A stretch of 64,000 nucleotides of DNA from Simplicispira sedimenti (GCF_022760965.1 NZ_JAKVIJ010000007.1:135402-199401), one strand, 5' to 3'; positions 35,553 through 45,793 are shown, counted from the first letter of the stretch. Notes: generated by a model not told the origin, from the letters alone. Numbers and translations are program-made.

Positions 35553-36782
35553 TCAAGCCTTTGCGTGGCGTTGCCGGTACTGGGCCAGGAAGGCCGCCAG
35601 TCGCCCAATGGCCTCGCGCAAGTCGTCCTCGTGCGGCAGAAAGACGATGCGGAAATGCTGGTTGTCGGGGTAGTTGAAGCCCGAGCCCTGCACCAGCATC
35701 ACGCGCGTGGCGCGCAGCACCTCCATGAAGAACTGGCGGTCGTCCTCGATGGGGTACATCTCGGGATCCAGGCGCGGGAACATGTACAGCGCGGCCTGGG
35801 GCTTGACGCAGGTGACACCGGGGATGGCCGTGATGAGTTCGTAGGCCAGATCGCGCTGGCGGCGCAGGCGGCCGCCTTCCTTGATGAGGTCGTTGATGCT
35901 CTGGTAGCCACCCAGCGCCGTCTGGATGGCCCACTGGCCCGGCACGTTGGAGCCGAGCTTGAGGTTGGCCAGCATGTTCAGCCCCTCGATGTAGTCGCGC
36001 GCGGCCCGCTTGTCGCCCGAGACCACCATCCAGCCCGCGCGGAAGCCGCAGGAACGGTAGGCCTTGGAGAGCGAGTTGAAGGTGAGCGTAAGCACATCGG
36101 TGGACAGGCTGGCCATGGCCGTGTGCTTTACGCCCTCGTACAGCACCTTGTCGTACACCTCGTCCACCAGCAGCACCAGGTCGTTCTCGCGCGCCAGCTG
36201 CACGATGCCGCGCAAAAGCGCGTCGGAATACAGTGCGCCCGTGGGGTTGTTGGGGTTGATGACGACGATGCCGCGCGTGCGCGGCGTGATCTTGGAACGC
36301 ATGTCTTCCAGACTGGGCATCCAGCCGTTGGACTCGTCGCACACATAGTGCACCGGCACGCCGCCCGCCAGGCTGGTGGCCGCCGTCCACAGCGGATAGT
36401 CGGGCGCGGGCAACAGCAGCTCGTCGCCGTCGTTGAGCAGCGCCTGGGTTGCCATGACGATGAGTTCGCTCGCACCGTTGCCCAGGTAGATGTCGTCCAG
36501 CGTGACGCCCGCGATGCCTTGCTGCTGGGTGTAGTGCATGACGGCCTTGCGCGCCGCGAAGATACCCTTGCTGTCGGAGTAGCCTGCCGAGTCGGGCAGG
36601 TTGCGCGCCATGTCCTGCACCACCTCCTCGGGCGGATCGAAGCCGAACGGCGCCATGTTGCCGATGTTCAGCTTGATGATCTTCTGCCCCTCGTCCTCCA
36701 TCTGCCGGGCCGCGTCCACGATGGGGCCGCGCACATCGTAGAGAACGTTGTTGAGTTTGGTGGACTTGAGTACGGTTTTCAT
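35553..36782 (-). CDS. alaA: AlaA-type alanine/glutamate-pyruvate aminotransferase
   Basis: PLP aminotransferase (class I/II fold), 409 residues, closest by pattern to AlaA, which makes alanine from pyruvate and glutamate. The N-terminus KSTKLNNVLYDVRGPIVDAA and IIKLNIGNMAPFGFDPPEE are the AlaA start. PLP-site segments are VINPNNPTGALYS, VDEVYDKVLYEG and the Schiff-base lysine in FNSLSKAYRSCGFRAGW. The start at 36782 is chosen by similarity; in-frame ATGs at 36803 and 36827 are possible. In this position before hom-thrC it could also serve as the aminotransferase of a related pathway, so alanine is the best but not a proven product. Confidence 0.9.
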   Translation of the reverse strand: MKTVLKSTKLNNVLYDVRGPIVDAARQMEDEGQKIIKLNIGNMAPFGFDPPEEVVQDMARNLPDSAGYSDSKGIFAARKAVMHYTQQQGIAGVTLDDIYLGNGASELIVMATQALLNDGDELLLPAPDYPLWTAATSLAGGVPVHYVCDESNGWMPSLEDMRSKITPRTRGIVVINPNNPTGALYSDALLRGIVQLARENDLVLLVDEVYDKVLYEGVKHTAMASLSTDVLTLTFNSLSKAYRSCGFRAGWMVVSGDKRAARDYIEGLNMLANLKLGSNVPGQWAIQTALGGYQSINDLIKEGGRLRRQRDLAYELITAIPGVTCVKPQAALYMFPRLDPEMYPIEDDRQFFMEVLRATRVMLVQGSGFNYPDNQHFRIVFLPHEDDLREAIGRLAAFLAQYRQRHAKA

Positions 36783-36906
36783 GCGCTTGAGCTCGGGTGG
36801 CATAGGCCCGCCACGGGCCAGGGGCATGTGGCGAAACCTATAATTTGACCACAGTTCCCACCGCCCCACGCACCCGCTCCGTTGCAGGTGCTGCCCGCAC
36901 CGCCCC

Positions 36907-37287
36907 ATGAAATTCCAGCCCGATCGTTTCGACGCCCACAGCATCACCGGATATGGCCCGGGATGGATCAGCGTGGGCGCTGAAAAGGTGCATTCCAGCC
37001 TGGTGATCGGATCGCGCGGGCTGCGCCAGGCCTGGGACTGCACGCGGTTCGAGGACCTGAGCGCCGATCACTTCGCCCAACTGGCCCTGCTCGACGCCGA
37101 AGTGCTGCTGCTGGGCAGTGGCGACCGCCTGCGTTTTGTGCCCCCCGCTTGGCTCGCGCCGCTGATGCAGCGCCATATCGGTGTGGAGACCATGGACACG
37201 GCCGCCGCCTGCCGCACCTACAACATCCTGGCTGGCGAAGGGCGCCATGTGGTGGCCGCCTTGCTCGTACAAACCCCAGGCAACTGA
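36907..37287 (+). CDS. Mth938-like (NDUFAF3/DUF498) domain protein
   Basis: A 126-residue protein of the Mth938/DUF498 family. The pattern is ITGYGPGWISVGAEKVHSSL, then LLDAEVLLLGSGDRLRFVPP (the family's conserved LGTG-like turn) and a C-terminal VETMDTAAACRTYNILAGEG. The human relative NDUFAF3 helps assemble complex I; the bacterial role is unknown. It is divergent from the alaA-like gene and 117 bases upstream of bcp. Confidence 0.88.
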   Translation: MKFQPDRFDAHSITGYGPGWISVGAEKVHSSLVIGSRGLRQAWDCTRFEDLSADHFAQLALLDAEVLLLGSGDRLRFVPPAWLAPLMQRHIGVETMDTAAACRTYNILAGEGRHVVAALLVQTPGN

Positions 37288-37404
37288 CGCCAAGCCTGCG
37301 ATTCAGGGTAAAATAGCGGGTTGCTGCCGGTGGCGACCCACAAGAAGAACCAGCCTCACACCCACCGGTGATTCAACGACCTCACCCAGAGAGAACGAAG
37401 ACAT

Positions 37405-37890
37405 ATGGCGATCGTTGTCAACAAACCCCTCCCTGAATTTGAAGCCAATGCGACCAGCGGGGTCAAGGTTTCCAATACGTCCCACAACGGCCAGATTCTC
37501 GTCCTCTACTTTTACCCCAAGGACAACACCCCCGGCTGCACCACCGAGGCGATGCAGTTCCGCGACAAGTACAAGGACTTCGTCAAGGCGGGTGCCGCCG
37601 TGTTCGGCGTCTCGCGCGACAACATGAAGTCGCACGACGAGTTCAAGGAAAAGCTCGAACTGCCCTTCGACCTGATCGCCGACACGGAAGAGAAAATGTG
37701 CCACATGTTCGGCGTGGTCAAGAACAAGATCATGTACGGCAAGAAGGTCAAGGGCATCGAGCGCAGCACCTTCCTCATCGGCCCCGACGGCGTGCTGCTG
37801 CAGGAGTGGCGCGGACTGAAAGTGCCGGGCCATGTGGAAGAAGTGCTCAAGGCCGTCAAGGCGCTCAAGACCCTCAAGAAAGCCGCCTGA
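37405..37890 (+). CDS. bcp: Bcp/PrxQ-type peroxiredoxin
   Basis: Thiol peroxidase reducing hydroperoxides; 161 residues. The peroxidatic cysteine is Cys45 in DNTPGCTTEAMQFRD. In E. coli Bcp a resolving Cys lies five residues later (Cys50), but here that position is Met50. The only other cysteine is Cys99 in EEKMCHMFGV, so it is either a one-Cys enzyme or uses Cys99, the helix-3 type seen in some PrxQ proteins. GERSTFLIGPDGVL-like (here GIERSTFLIGPDGVL) completes the fold. A ribosome-binding GAGAG lies upstream of the ATG. Confidence 0.94.
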   Translation: MAIVVNKPLPEFEANATSGVKVSNTSHNGQILVLYFYPKDNTPGCTTEAMQFRDKYKDFVKAGAAVFGVSRDNMKSHDEFKEKLELPFDLIADTEEKMCHMFGVVKNKIMYGKKVKGIERSTFLIGPDGVLLQEWRGLKVPGHVEEVLKAVKALKTLKKAA

Positions 37891-37982
37891 GGCGCGCCTG
37901 CAACGCCTGGATGGCCCTGTCATCCAGGGCGTGCATAATGGGCCGATGCCGCTGTACTGCGCAACGCCTCTCCTATACCGAC

Positions 37983-38014
37983 AAGCCGCCTGGGCCTCCC
38001 GGCGGCTTTTTGCT
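37983..38014 (+). terminator. Rho-independent terminator between bcp and the PIN-PhoH gene
   Basis: Stem AAGCCGCC / GGCGGCTT with a ten-base loop and a T tract. It lies 92 bases beyond bcp. The stretch before it (37914-37950) has a small hairpin GCCCTG-TCATC-CAGGGC and a TGCATAAT that resembles a -10 box, so a short separate RNA cannot be excluded. Confidence 0.8.
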
Positions 38015-38046
38015 TTCTGAACCCTTCCGACCGCTTTTTCCGCACC

Positions 38047-39774
38047 ATGCCCCTGCCTCCCGCACCGACCCGGCGTGCCGCCCGACTCGACCCCGAAGCC
38101 TTTATGGCCCCGCCCGAAGGGGCCACGCCCACCACCAAACGCCAGCGCAGCACCCGTGGTGAAGCCCACCCCGTGGCAGTCACGGCTGCGGCCACTGCGG
38201 ACGCCCCCGTGGTAGAGCCTGCGCCCGCTGCCCCCAAAGCCCCCGCGTCCCGCAGCACCAAGATGCCCGCCAAGGCAGCCTTGCTGTCCTCCGCCCCGGC
38301 CCCAGAAGTGGCACCCAGCCCAGAGACGGCTCCCGCTGTGAGCGCCGAAACCCCCAGGCGCGCTCGCAAGGTGCGCAGCACCGGTCCCACCAAGCTGTTC
38401 GTGCTGGACACCAACGTGCTCCTGCACGACCCCAGCAGCCTGTTCCGATTCGAAGAGCACGACATCTACCTGCCCATGATCGTGCTGGAGGAACTGGACG
38501 CCCACAAGAAGGGCATGACCGAGGTAGCCCGCAACGGCCGCCAGGTCAGCCGGGCGCTGGACGCCCTGGCCGCCGCTCAAGGTGCCGACATGGGCAAGGG
38601 CCTCAAGCTCGACTCCACAGGCCAGCGCGGCGCGGGAGGAAGCCTGTTCTTCCAGACTTCGACCCTGGATTTCCAGCTCCCCACCAGCCTGCCCCAGGGC
38701 AAGGCCGACAACCAGATCCTGGGTGTAGTGGAAGCCCTGCGACGCCAGAATGCGCCGCGTGAAGTGGTGCTGGTGTCCAAGGACATCAACATGCGCGTCA
38801 AGGCGCGAGCCCTGGGCCTTCCTGCCGAGGACTACCAGAACGACAAGGCACTGGAGGACGGCGACCTGCTCTACTCCGGCGCCCTGCAACTGCCCCAGGA
38901 CTTCTGGAGCCGCAACGGCAAGTCCGTGGAGAGCTGGCAAAGCGGCGCGCACACGTTCTACCGTATCAGTGGGCCTATCGTGCCGCAGTTGCTGATCAAC
39001 CAGTTTGTGTACTTCGAGGCGCCGGGCGAACCGAGTTTGTACGCGCGCGTGAGCGAAATCCGCGACAAGACCGCCGTGCTCAAGACCCTCAAGGACTACG
39101 GCCACGCCAAAAACGCGGTGTGGGGCGTGACTACGCGCAACCGCGAGCAGAATTTCGCCGTCAACCTGCTGATGGACCCCGACGTGGACTTCGTCACCCT
39201 GGCGGGCACCGCGGGCACCGGCAAGACACTGATGGCCCTGGCCGCAGGCCTGACACAGGTGTTGGACGACCGCCGCTACACCGAGATCATCATGACCCGC
39301 GCCACCGTCAGCGTGGGCGAGGACATCGGCTTCCTGCCTGGCACGGAGGAAGAAAAAATGGGCCCCTGGATGGGCGCACTCGACGACAACCTCGAATTCC
39401 TGGCCAAGGGCGATGGTGGCAACGCCGGTGAATGGGGCCGCGCGGCCACCAACGAATTGATCCGCAGCCGCATCAAGATCAAGAGCATGAACTTCATGCG
39501 CGGCCGCACGTTCATGAACAAGTACGTCATCATCGACGAAGCGCAGAACCTCACGCCCAAGCAGATGAAGACGCTCATCACGCGCGCCGGCCCCGGCACC
39601 AAGATCATCTGCATGGGCAATCTGGCGCAGATCGACACCCCCTACCTCACCGAAGGGTCGTCGGGCCTGACCTTTGCCGTGGATCGCTTCAAGGGCTGGC
39701 CGCACAGCGGCCACATCACCCTGGCGCGCGGCGAGCGCTCACGCCTGGCGGACTTTGCCAGCGAAGTGCTCTGA
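38047..39774 (+). CDS. PIN-PhoH fusion ATPase (PhoH2 type)
   Basis: A 575-residue two-domain protein. Residues 1-115 are a Pro/Ala-rich low-complexity tail. Residues about 117-270 are a PIN nuclease domain (LFVLDTNVLLHDPSSLFRFE with the first acidic residue near 121; IVLEELDAHKKG; KADNQILGVVEAL; VVLVSKDINMRVKA). Residues about 330-570 are the PhoH ATPase with Walker A AGTAGTGKTLMALAAGL and VIIDEAQNLTPKQMKTL. PhoH2 proteins of this layout have been shown to unwind and cleave RNA; this one is inferred to do so. It is preceded and followed by strong terminators, so it is probably a single-gene unit. The exact start within the N-terminal tail is uncertain (38104 is an alternative). Confidence 0.9.
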   Translation: MPLPPAPTRRAARLDPEAFMAPPEGATPTTKRQRSTRGEAHPVAVTAAATADAPVVEPAPAAPKAPASRSTKMPAKAALLSSAPAPEVAPSPETAPAVSAETPRRARKVRSTGPTKLFVLDTNVLLHDPSSLFRFEEHDIYLPMIVLEELDAHKKGMTEVARNGRQVSRALDALAAAQGADMGKGLKLDSTGQRGAGGSLFFQTSTLDFQLPTSLPQGKADNQILGVVEALRRQNAPREVVLVSKDINMRVKARALGLPAEDYQNDKALEDGDLLYSGALQLPQDFWSRNGKSVESWQSGAHTFYRISGPIVPQLLINQFVYFEAPGEPSLYARVSEIRDKTAVLKTLKDYGHAKNAVWGVTTRNREQNFAVNLLMDPDVDFVTLAGTAGTGKTLMALAAGLTQVLDDRRYTEIIMTRATVSVGEDIGFLPGTEEEKMGPWMGALDDNLEFLAKGDGGNAGEWGRAATNELIRSRIKIKSMNFMRGRTFMNKYVIIDEAQNLTPKQMKTLITRAGPGTKIICMGNLAQIDTPYLTEGSSGLTFAVDRFKGWPHSGHITLARGERSRLADFASEVL

Positions 39775-39794
39775 ACCGCGGCGTCAATGCACAA

Positions 39795-39830
39795 GGGCTG
39801 CCAGCGCAATGCGCTGGCAGCCCTTTTTTT
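39795..39830 (+). terminator. Rho-independent terminator after the PIN-PhoH gene
   Basis: A perfect 13-bp stem, GGGCTGCCAGCGC / GCGCTGGCAGCCC, with a three-base loop and eight T following. Confidence 0.93.
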
Positions 39831-39859
39831 TGGCACCGTATGCGTTGCCACACAAAAAA

Positions 39860-39914
39860 TGCTACGTTAATGATAGCTAATAACGTTTATCCTATAAGCG
39901 CTTAAGCCAATTTT
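39860..39914 (-). repeat. Two-hairpin dispersed repeat, copy 6
   Basis: Read on the minus strand: AAAATTGGCTTAAGCGC, TTATTAGCTATC and ACGTAGCA. It is the most diverged full copy and lies between the 3' ends of the PIN-PhoH gene and dnaB. Confidence 0.65.
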
Positions 39915-39916
39915 TA

Positions 39917-41326
39917 CTAAAAATCGTCGCCCGACCCCAGCGCCAGGCTTTCGAAGCGCGTCTGGTTTTTCTGGAAGAACAGCTTGACGGTGCCGGTAGG
40001 ACCGTTACGTTGCTTGCCGATGATGACCTCGGCCACGTTCGGCTCCTTGGAGTCCTTGTTGTAGTAATCGTCGCGGTAGATGAACATGATGATGTCCGCA
40101 TCCTGCTCGATGGCGCCGGATTCGCGCAGGTCGGACATCATGGGGCGCTTGTCGGTGCGCTGCTCCACCGAGCGGTTGAGCTGCGAGAGCGCAATCACCG
40201 GGCACTGCAGCTCCTTGGCCAGCATCTTGAGGCCGCGCGAGATTTCACCCAGCTCGGTGGCGCGGTTCTCGCCTTGCGAGCCGCTGGAGCCGCTCATGAG
40301 CTGCAGGTAGTCCACCACGATCAAGCCGAGCTTGCCGCAGCTGCGCGCCAGGCGCCGCGCATTGGCACGCAGCTCACTAGGGGTGAGGCCCGGCGTTTCG
40401 TCGATGTGCAGCGACACGTTGCGCAAGCGCTCGATGGCTTCGGTCAGGCGCGGCCATTCGTCGTCGGTGAGCTTGCCGGTGCGCAGGTTGCCCTGGTTGA
40501 TGCGGCCGATGGAGCCCACGATACGCACCGCCAGTTGCGCCGCGCCCATTTCCATCGAGAAAATGGCCACGGGCAGGCCTTCGTTGAGCGCCACATGCTC
40601 GGCGATATTGACCGCAAACGCCGTCTTGCCCATGGAGGGGCGTGCTGCCAACACCACCATGTCGCCGGCCTGCAGGCCCGAAGTCATGCGATCCAGGTCG
40701 ATAAACCCCGTTGGCACGCCAGTGATGTCGTTCGGGTTGTCAGCCATTTCCTGCACACGGTCGAGCAGGTCCACCACCAGGGTGTCCATGGCCTGGAAGC
40801 CCTGCTTCATGCGTGAGCCTTCTTCGCCGATGTTGAAGATCTTTTGCTCGGCCTCGTCCAGGATGCGATCGACCGGCTTGCCCTGGGGGTTGAAGGCGTT
40901 GGTGGCGATCTCGTCACTGGCCGTAACCAGCTTGCGCAGGATGGCGCGCTCGCGCACGATCTCGGCGTAGCGGCGGATGTTGCTGGCGCTGGGTACGTAC
41001 TGCGCCAGCGCGTTGAGGTACACCAGTCCGCCGATCTCCTCGGATTTACCCAGGCTCTGGAGCCGCTCATAGACCGTGATCACATCGGCAGGCTTGCTCG
41101 CATTGACCAGGGCTGCGATGGCGGTATAGATCAACTGGTGCTCGTGGCGATAGAAGTCGCTTTCCACCAGCAGGTCACCCACGCGGTCCCAGGCATGGTT
41201 GTCCAGCAGCAGACCACCCAGCACGCTGGATTCAGCCTCAATGGAGTGCGGCGGCACTCGCAATTGCGCGATCTGGCGGTCGACGGGGGCATACCCATCG
41301 TCCACGACTATCGGTTCATCAAACAT
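39917..41326 (-). CDS. dnaB: Replicative DNA helicase DnaB
   Basis: Hexameric 5'-3' helicase of the replication fork; 469 residues. The N-terminal domain (about 15-120; RVPPHSIEAESSVLGGLLLD) binds primase DnaG, a linker follows, and the RecA-like motor (about 190-469) has Walker A ARPSMGKTAFA, Walker B VVDYLQLM, and the arginine-finger region near the end. No intein interrupts it. The start at 41326 has GAGGA about eight bases upstream. It follows rplI on the same strand but beyond a terminator, so it has its own promoter in the 175-base gap. Confidence 0.98.
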   Translation of the reverse strand: MFDEPIVVDDGYAPVDRQIAQLRVPPHSIEAESSVLGGLLLDNHAWDRVGDLLVESDFYRHEHQLIYTAIAALVNASKPADVITVYERLQSLGKSEEIGGLVYLNALAQYVPSASNIRRYAEIVRERAILRKLVTASDEIATNAFNPQGKPVDRILDEAEQKIFNIGEEGSRMKQGFQAMDTLVVDLLDRVQEMADNPNDITGVPTGFIDLDRMTSGLQAGDMVVLAARPSMGKTAFAVNIAEHVALNEGLPVAIFSMEMGAAQLAVRIVGSIGRINQGNLRTGKLTDDEWPRLTEAIERLRNVSLHIDETPGLTPSELRANARRLARSCGKLGLIVVDYLQLMSGSSGSQGENRATELGEISRGLKMLAKELQCPVIALSQLNRSVEQRTDKRPMMSDLRESGAIEQDADIIMFIYRDDYYNKDSKEPNVAEVIIGKQRNGPTGTVKLFFQKNQTRFESLALGSGDDF

Positions 41327-41451
41327 GGGATTCCTCGGGACACAATCCATTGATCGTAGCGCCGCCACGCAGTACCGTCACCGCACAACCCTGTGCGCAG
41401 GCTGTGGACAAAGCGTGGATGGCCAGTGCAGAAACAGGGCGTCGGAAAAGC

Positions 41452-41475
41452 AAAAACCGCCCGAAGGCGGCTTTT
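41452..41475 (-). terminator. Rho-independent terminator after rplI
   Basis: On the minus strand AAAAGCCGCC-TTCG-GGCGGTTTTT gives a stable stem with a TTCG tetraloop and a T tract. It ends the rpsF-priB-rpsR-rplI operon. Confidence 0.9.
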
Positions 41476-41501
41476 GCGGGGCTGGTCTGGTGCAGCAGCG
41501 A

Positions 41502-41954
41502 TCAGGCGGTTTCGCCGTAGACCGATACATTCACTTCCACCACCACATCGGTGTGCAGGGCCACGCTGACCGCCGTTTCGCTGACGGTCTTGATGGGGCC
41601 GTTGGGCAGACGGATCTGCGACTTGACGACCTTGTAGCCCAGCTTGTTCAGCTCTTCAGCAATGTCGTGGTTGGTCACGGAACCAAACAGGCGACCGTCC
41701 ACACCGGACTTTTGCGTCAGCTTGACGGTGCTGCCGGCGAGCTTCTCGCCTTCGGCCTGGGCTGCAGCCAGCTTGGCGGCGGCGGCCTTTTCCAGTTCGG
41801 CGCGCTTGGCTTCGAACTCGGCCTTGGCAGCCGCCGTGGCGCGGCGTGCGCGGCCAGACGGGATCAGGAAGTTGCGGGCATAGCCGTCCTTGACCTTGAC
41901 GATTTCGCCCAGGTTGCCGAGGTTCACTACCTTATCGAGCAGGATGATTTGCAT
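41502..41954 (-). CDS. rplI: 50S ribosomal protein L9
   Basis: L9 binds 23S rRNA and spans the L1 stalk side of the ribosome. The 150-residue protein has the N-terminal domain signature MQIILLDKVVNLGNLGEIVK-VKDGYARNFLIP, a long central helix (about 45-75, Ala/Glu/Lys-rich) and the C-terminal RNA-binding domain. It follows rpsR by 14 bases. Confidence 0.98.
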   Translation of the reverse strand: MQIILLDKVVNLGNLGEIVKVKDGYARNFLIPSGRARRATAAAKAEFEAKRAELEKAAAAKLAAAQAEGEKLAGSTVKLTQKSGVDGRLFGSVTNHDIAEELNKLGYKVVKSQIRLPNGPIKTVSETAVSVALHTDVVVEVNVSVYGETA

Positions 41955-41968
41955 GGGTTGTGCTCCTC

Positions 41969-42250
41969 TTAGATCTTGTGCTGGTCGCTGTAGGGCACCA
42001 GAGCCAGGAAGCGAGCGCGCTTGATGGCGGTGTTCAGCTGGCGCTGGTAGATGGCGCGCGTGCCGGTCAGGCGAGCGGGAATGATCTTGCCGTTTTCGGC
42101 AATGAAATCACGCAGCGTATCGACATCCTTGTAGTCGATTTCTTCGACACCGGCGACCGTGAAGCGGCAGAAACGCTTGCGCTTGAACAGCAGCGACTGG
42201 GTGTTGCGCTTGGGGCGCTTGTCTTTGTTGAACTTCTTGAATGCGGCCAT
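41969..42250 (-). CDS. rpsR: 30S ribosomal protein S18
   Basis: S18 pairs with S6 on 16S rRNA. The 93-residue basic protein begins MAAFKKFNKDKRPKRNTQSL and shows the S18 core FIAENGKIIPARLTGTRAIY. The ATG at 42250 is chosen; codons further upstream belong to the priB intergenic region. Confidence 0.98.
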   Translation of the reverse strand: MAAFKKFNKDKRPKRNTQSLLFKRKRFCRFTVAGVEEIDYKDVDTLRDFIAENGKIIPARLTGTRAIYQRQLNTAIKRARFLALVPYSDQHKI

Positions 42251-42267
42251 TTCGGACCTCTCGAAAA

Positions 42268-42558
42268 TTAATCTTGTTGAATATCCTGGATATGGAGTAC
42301 CGGGTGCTTCCCGTTGCGCGGCGTGGCCAGAAAGCCACTGAAGCGCCACTGGCTTCCTATGGGCTGGCGTGCCAGCCTTTCAGCCATGGGGCCAAAGGCT
42401 TGTGCCTTGACCAGTGCCTTCACATCGCGCAATTGACCGGCTTCGACCTGCTGGGAACTGTGCTCCAGGCGCAGTTCGATCGCAGGGATGCCAGCTGGCG
42501 TGAACCGCAAGGCCGCAGCCTCTGCGATGCTCGCCGTCAGCAGTACGTGGTTCTCCAC
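42268..42558 (-). CDS. priB: Primosomal replication protein N (PriB)
   Basis: Small OB-fold single-strand DNA-binding protein that links PriA and DnaT at restarted forks; about 96 residues. The sequence VENHVLLTASIAEAAALRFT ... GIPAIELRLEH has the OB-fold layout of PriB, and the position between rpsF and rpsR is the classical one. No ATG is available: I use GTG at 42558, 19 bases after the rpsF stop. A TTG at 42600 inside rpsF would lengthen it by 14 residues without family similarity. Confidence 0.85.
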   Translation of the reverse strand: MENHVLLTASIAEAAALRFTPAGIPAIELRLEHSSQQVEAGQLRDVKALVKAQAFGPMAERLARQPIGSQWRFSGFLATPRNGKHPVLHIQDIQQD

Positions 42559-42577
42559 TCCCCTGGGTTGGCGAGGC

Positions 42578-42955
42578 TCAGCGCTCGGCGCCTGCAGCAA
42601 ACTCGGCCTGGTTGGCCTTGCGGGCTTCTTCGCGCTCGACGGTCTTCATCATCGAGGAAGGGCCGGTCTCGGCCTTCTTCTTTTGCACGGTGAGGTGACG
42701 CAGCACGGCATCGTTGAACTTGAAGGCATGCTCCAGTTCGGCCATCACAGCCTGGTCGGCCTCGATGTTGATGCACAGGTAGTGGGCTTTGGCCAGCTTG
42801 TTGATGAGGTAGGCCAGTTGGCGGCGACCCCAGTCTTCCACGCGGTGCACCTGACCACCACCAGCGGTGATCATGCCCTTGTAGCGCTCGAGCATGGCGG
42901 GGACCTGCTCGCTCTGATCCGGGTGGATCAACAAAACGATTTCGTAATGACGCAT
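42578..42955 (-). CDS. rpsF: 30S ribosomal protein S6
   Basis: S6 binds the 16S central domain with S18. The 125-residue protein begins MRHYEIVLLIHPDQSEQVPA and carries IEDWGRRQLAY-like (here VEDWGRRQLAYLINK) and the lysine-rich end. The AGGAG ribosome-binding site precedes the ATG. It is the first gene of the rpsF-priB-rpsR-rplI operon. A promoter and a leader hairpin precede it. Confidence 0.98.
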   Translation of the reverse strand: MRHYEIVLLIHPDQSEQVPAMLERYKGMITAGGGQVHRVEDWGRRQLAYLINKLAKAHYLCINIEADQAVMAELEHAFKFNDAVLRHLTVQKKKAETGPSSMMKTVEREEARKANQAEFAAGAER

Positions 42956-42981
42956 GCAAACTCCTTTTGGGTTCGGATAAA

Positions 42982-43012
42982 GCCACCTGCTGCGTCTATC
43001 AAGCAGTGTGGC
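42982..43012 (-). promoter_or_regulatory. Leader hairpin upstream of rpsF (candidate S6:S18 autoregulatory leader)
   Basis: On the minus strand, GCCAC-A-CTGCT pairs with AGCAG-GTGGC around a short loop: a ten-bp stem with one bulged A. It is followed by TTTATCCGAAC before the rpsF ribosome-binding site. Many bacteria have a leader at this place bound by S6:S18. The identity with that motif is inference; a covariance search would decide. Confidence 0.5.
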
Positions 43013-43027
43013 AAGGCAAAGCCGAGC

Positions 43028-43056
43028 ATTATAGCCTTGCGTACGGGTTCTGTACA
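43028..43056 (-). promoter_or_regulatory. Promoter of the rpsF operon
   Basis: Minus-strand TGTACA - 17 bases - TATAAT is a near-consensus sigma-70 promoter. It would give a leader of about 65 bases before rpsF. Confidence 0.75.
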
Positions 43057-43114
43057 CTCCTGGCTTTTCGCATGCGCGTGGGTCGCTCCCACACAAAATC
43101 TGTACCCCTAGGCG

Positions 43115-43142
43115 CTTGAAAGCCTTGGCAATGCCCCCACTT
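43115..43142 (+). promoter_or_regulatory. Heat-shock (sigma-32) promoter of grpE-dnaK-dnaJ
   Basis: CTTGAAA - 13 bases - CCCCACTT matches the RpoH consensus (CTTGAAA, CCCCAT-T) at the correct spacing, 43 bases upstream of the grpE ATG. Confidence 0.8.
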
Positions 43143-43185
43143 GGTGCTGGCATTTGTTTACCTACTTCGTCGCAAGACCTTCCAA

Positions 43186-43737
43186 ATGTCCGAGAACACT
43201 ACCTCCGCACCCGACACCGGCACCCTCGCCCCCGAAGAAATTGAAGCCGCCATGGCCGCCAACGCCTCCGACGAAATGGAGCGCCTGCAGCGGGAATTGA
43301 GCGAACTCAAGGCCAAGAGCGCCGACCTGGCCGACCAGTTCCTGCGCGCCAAGGCAGAGGCAGAAAACGCACGCCGCCGCGCCGAGGACGAAGTGGCCAA
43401 GGCGCGCAAGTTCGGCATCGAGGGTTTCGCCGAGAGCCTGCTGCCGGTGTGTGACAGCCTGGAAGCGGCACTGGCCGTGCCCCAGGCGACCGCCGCGCAA
43501 CTGCGCGAAGGCTCCGATGCCACGCTGCGCCAATTGCTGGCAGCACTGGAACGCAACAAGGTCCTGCCCATCCACCCGGCCGCTGGCGACAAGTTCGACC
43601 CCAATATGCACCAGGCCATCAGCATGGTGCCCTCGGCACAGGAGCCCAACACCGTGGTCACGGTGCTGCAAAAGGGCTACCTGATCTCCGAGCGTGTGCT
43701 GCGCCCAGCACTGGTTACCGTGAGCGCGCCCCAATAA
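43186..43737 (+). CDS. grpE: Nucleotide exchange factor GrpE
   Basis: Releases ADP from DnaK. The 183-residue protein has an acidic unstructured N-terminus, a long coiled coil (about 30-75, ERLQRELSELKAKSADLADQ) and the C-terminal beta domain with GDKFDPNMHQAISMVPS and VTVLQKGYLISERVLRPALV. The start at 43186 fits the family. It leads grpE-dnaK-dnaJ and is the first gene after the sigma-32 site. Confidence 0.96.
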   Translation: MSENTTSAPDTGTLAPEEIEAAMAANASDEMERLQRELSELKAKSADLADQFLRAKAEAENARRRAEDEVAKARKFGIEGFAESLLPVCDSLEAALAVPQATAAQLREGSDATLRQLLAALERNKVLPIHPAAGDKFDPNMHQAISMVPSAQEPNTVVTVLQKGYLISERVLRPALVTVSAPQ

Positions 43738-43819
43738 ATCAGGAACGGCAGGGCTTGAAGCCGGCCAACTTATCCACAACTTACCACCATCAGAATCCAC
43801 CAATCTCACGGAGAAGAAC

Positions 43820-45772
<1,953 letters not shown>

Positions 45773-45793
45773 GCGAGCTCCGTTGACCTGAGC

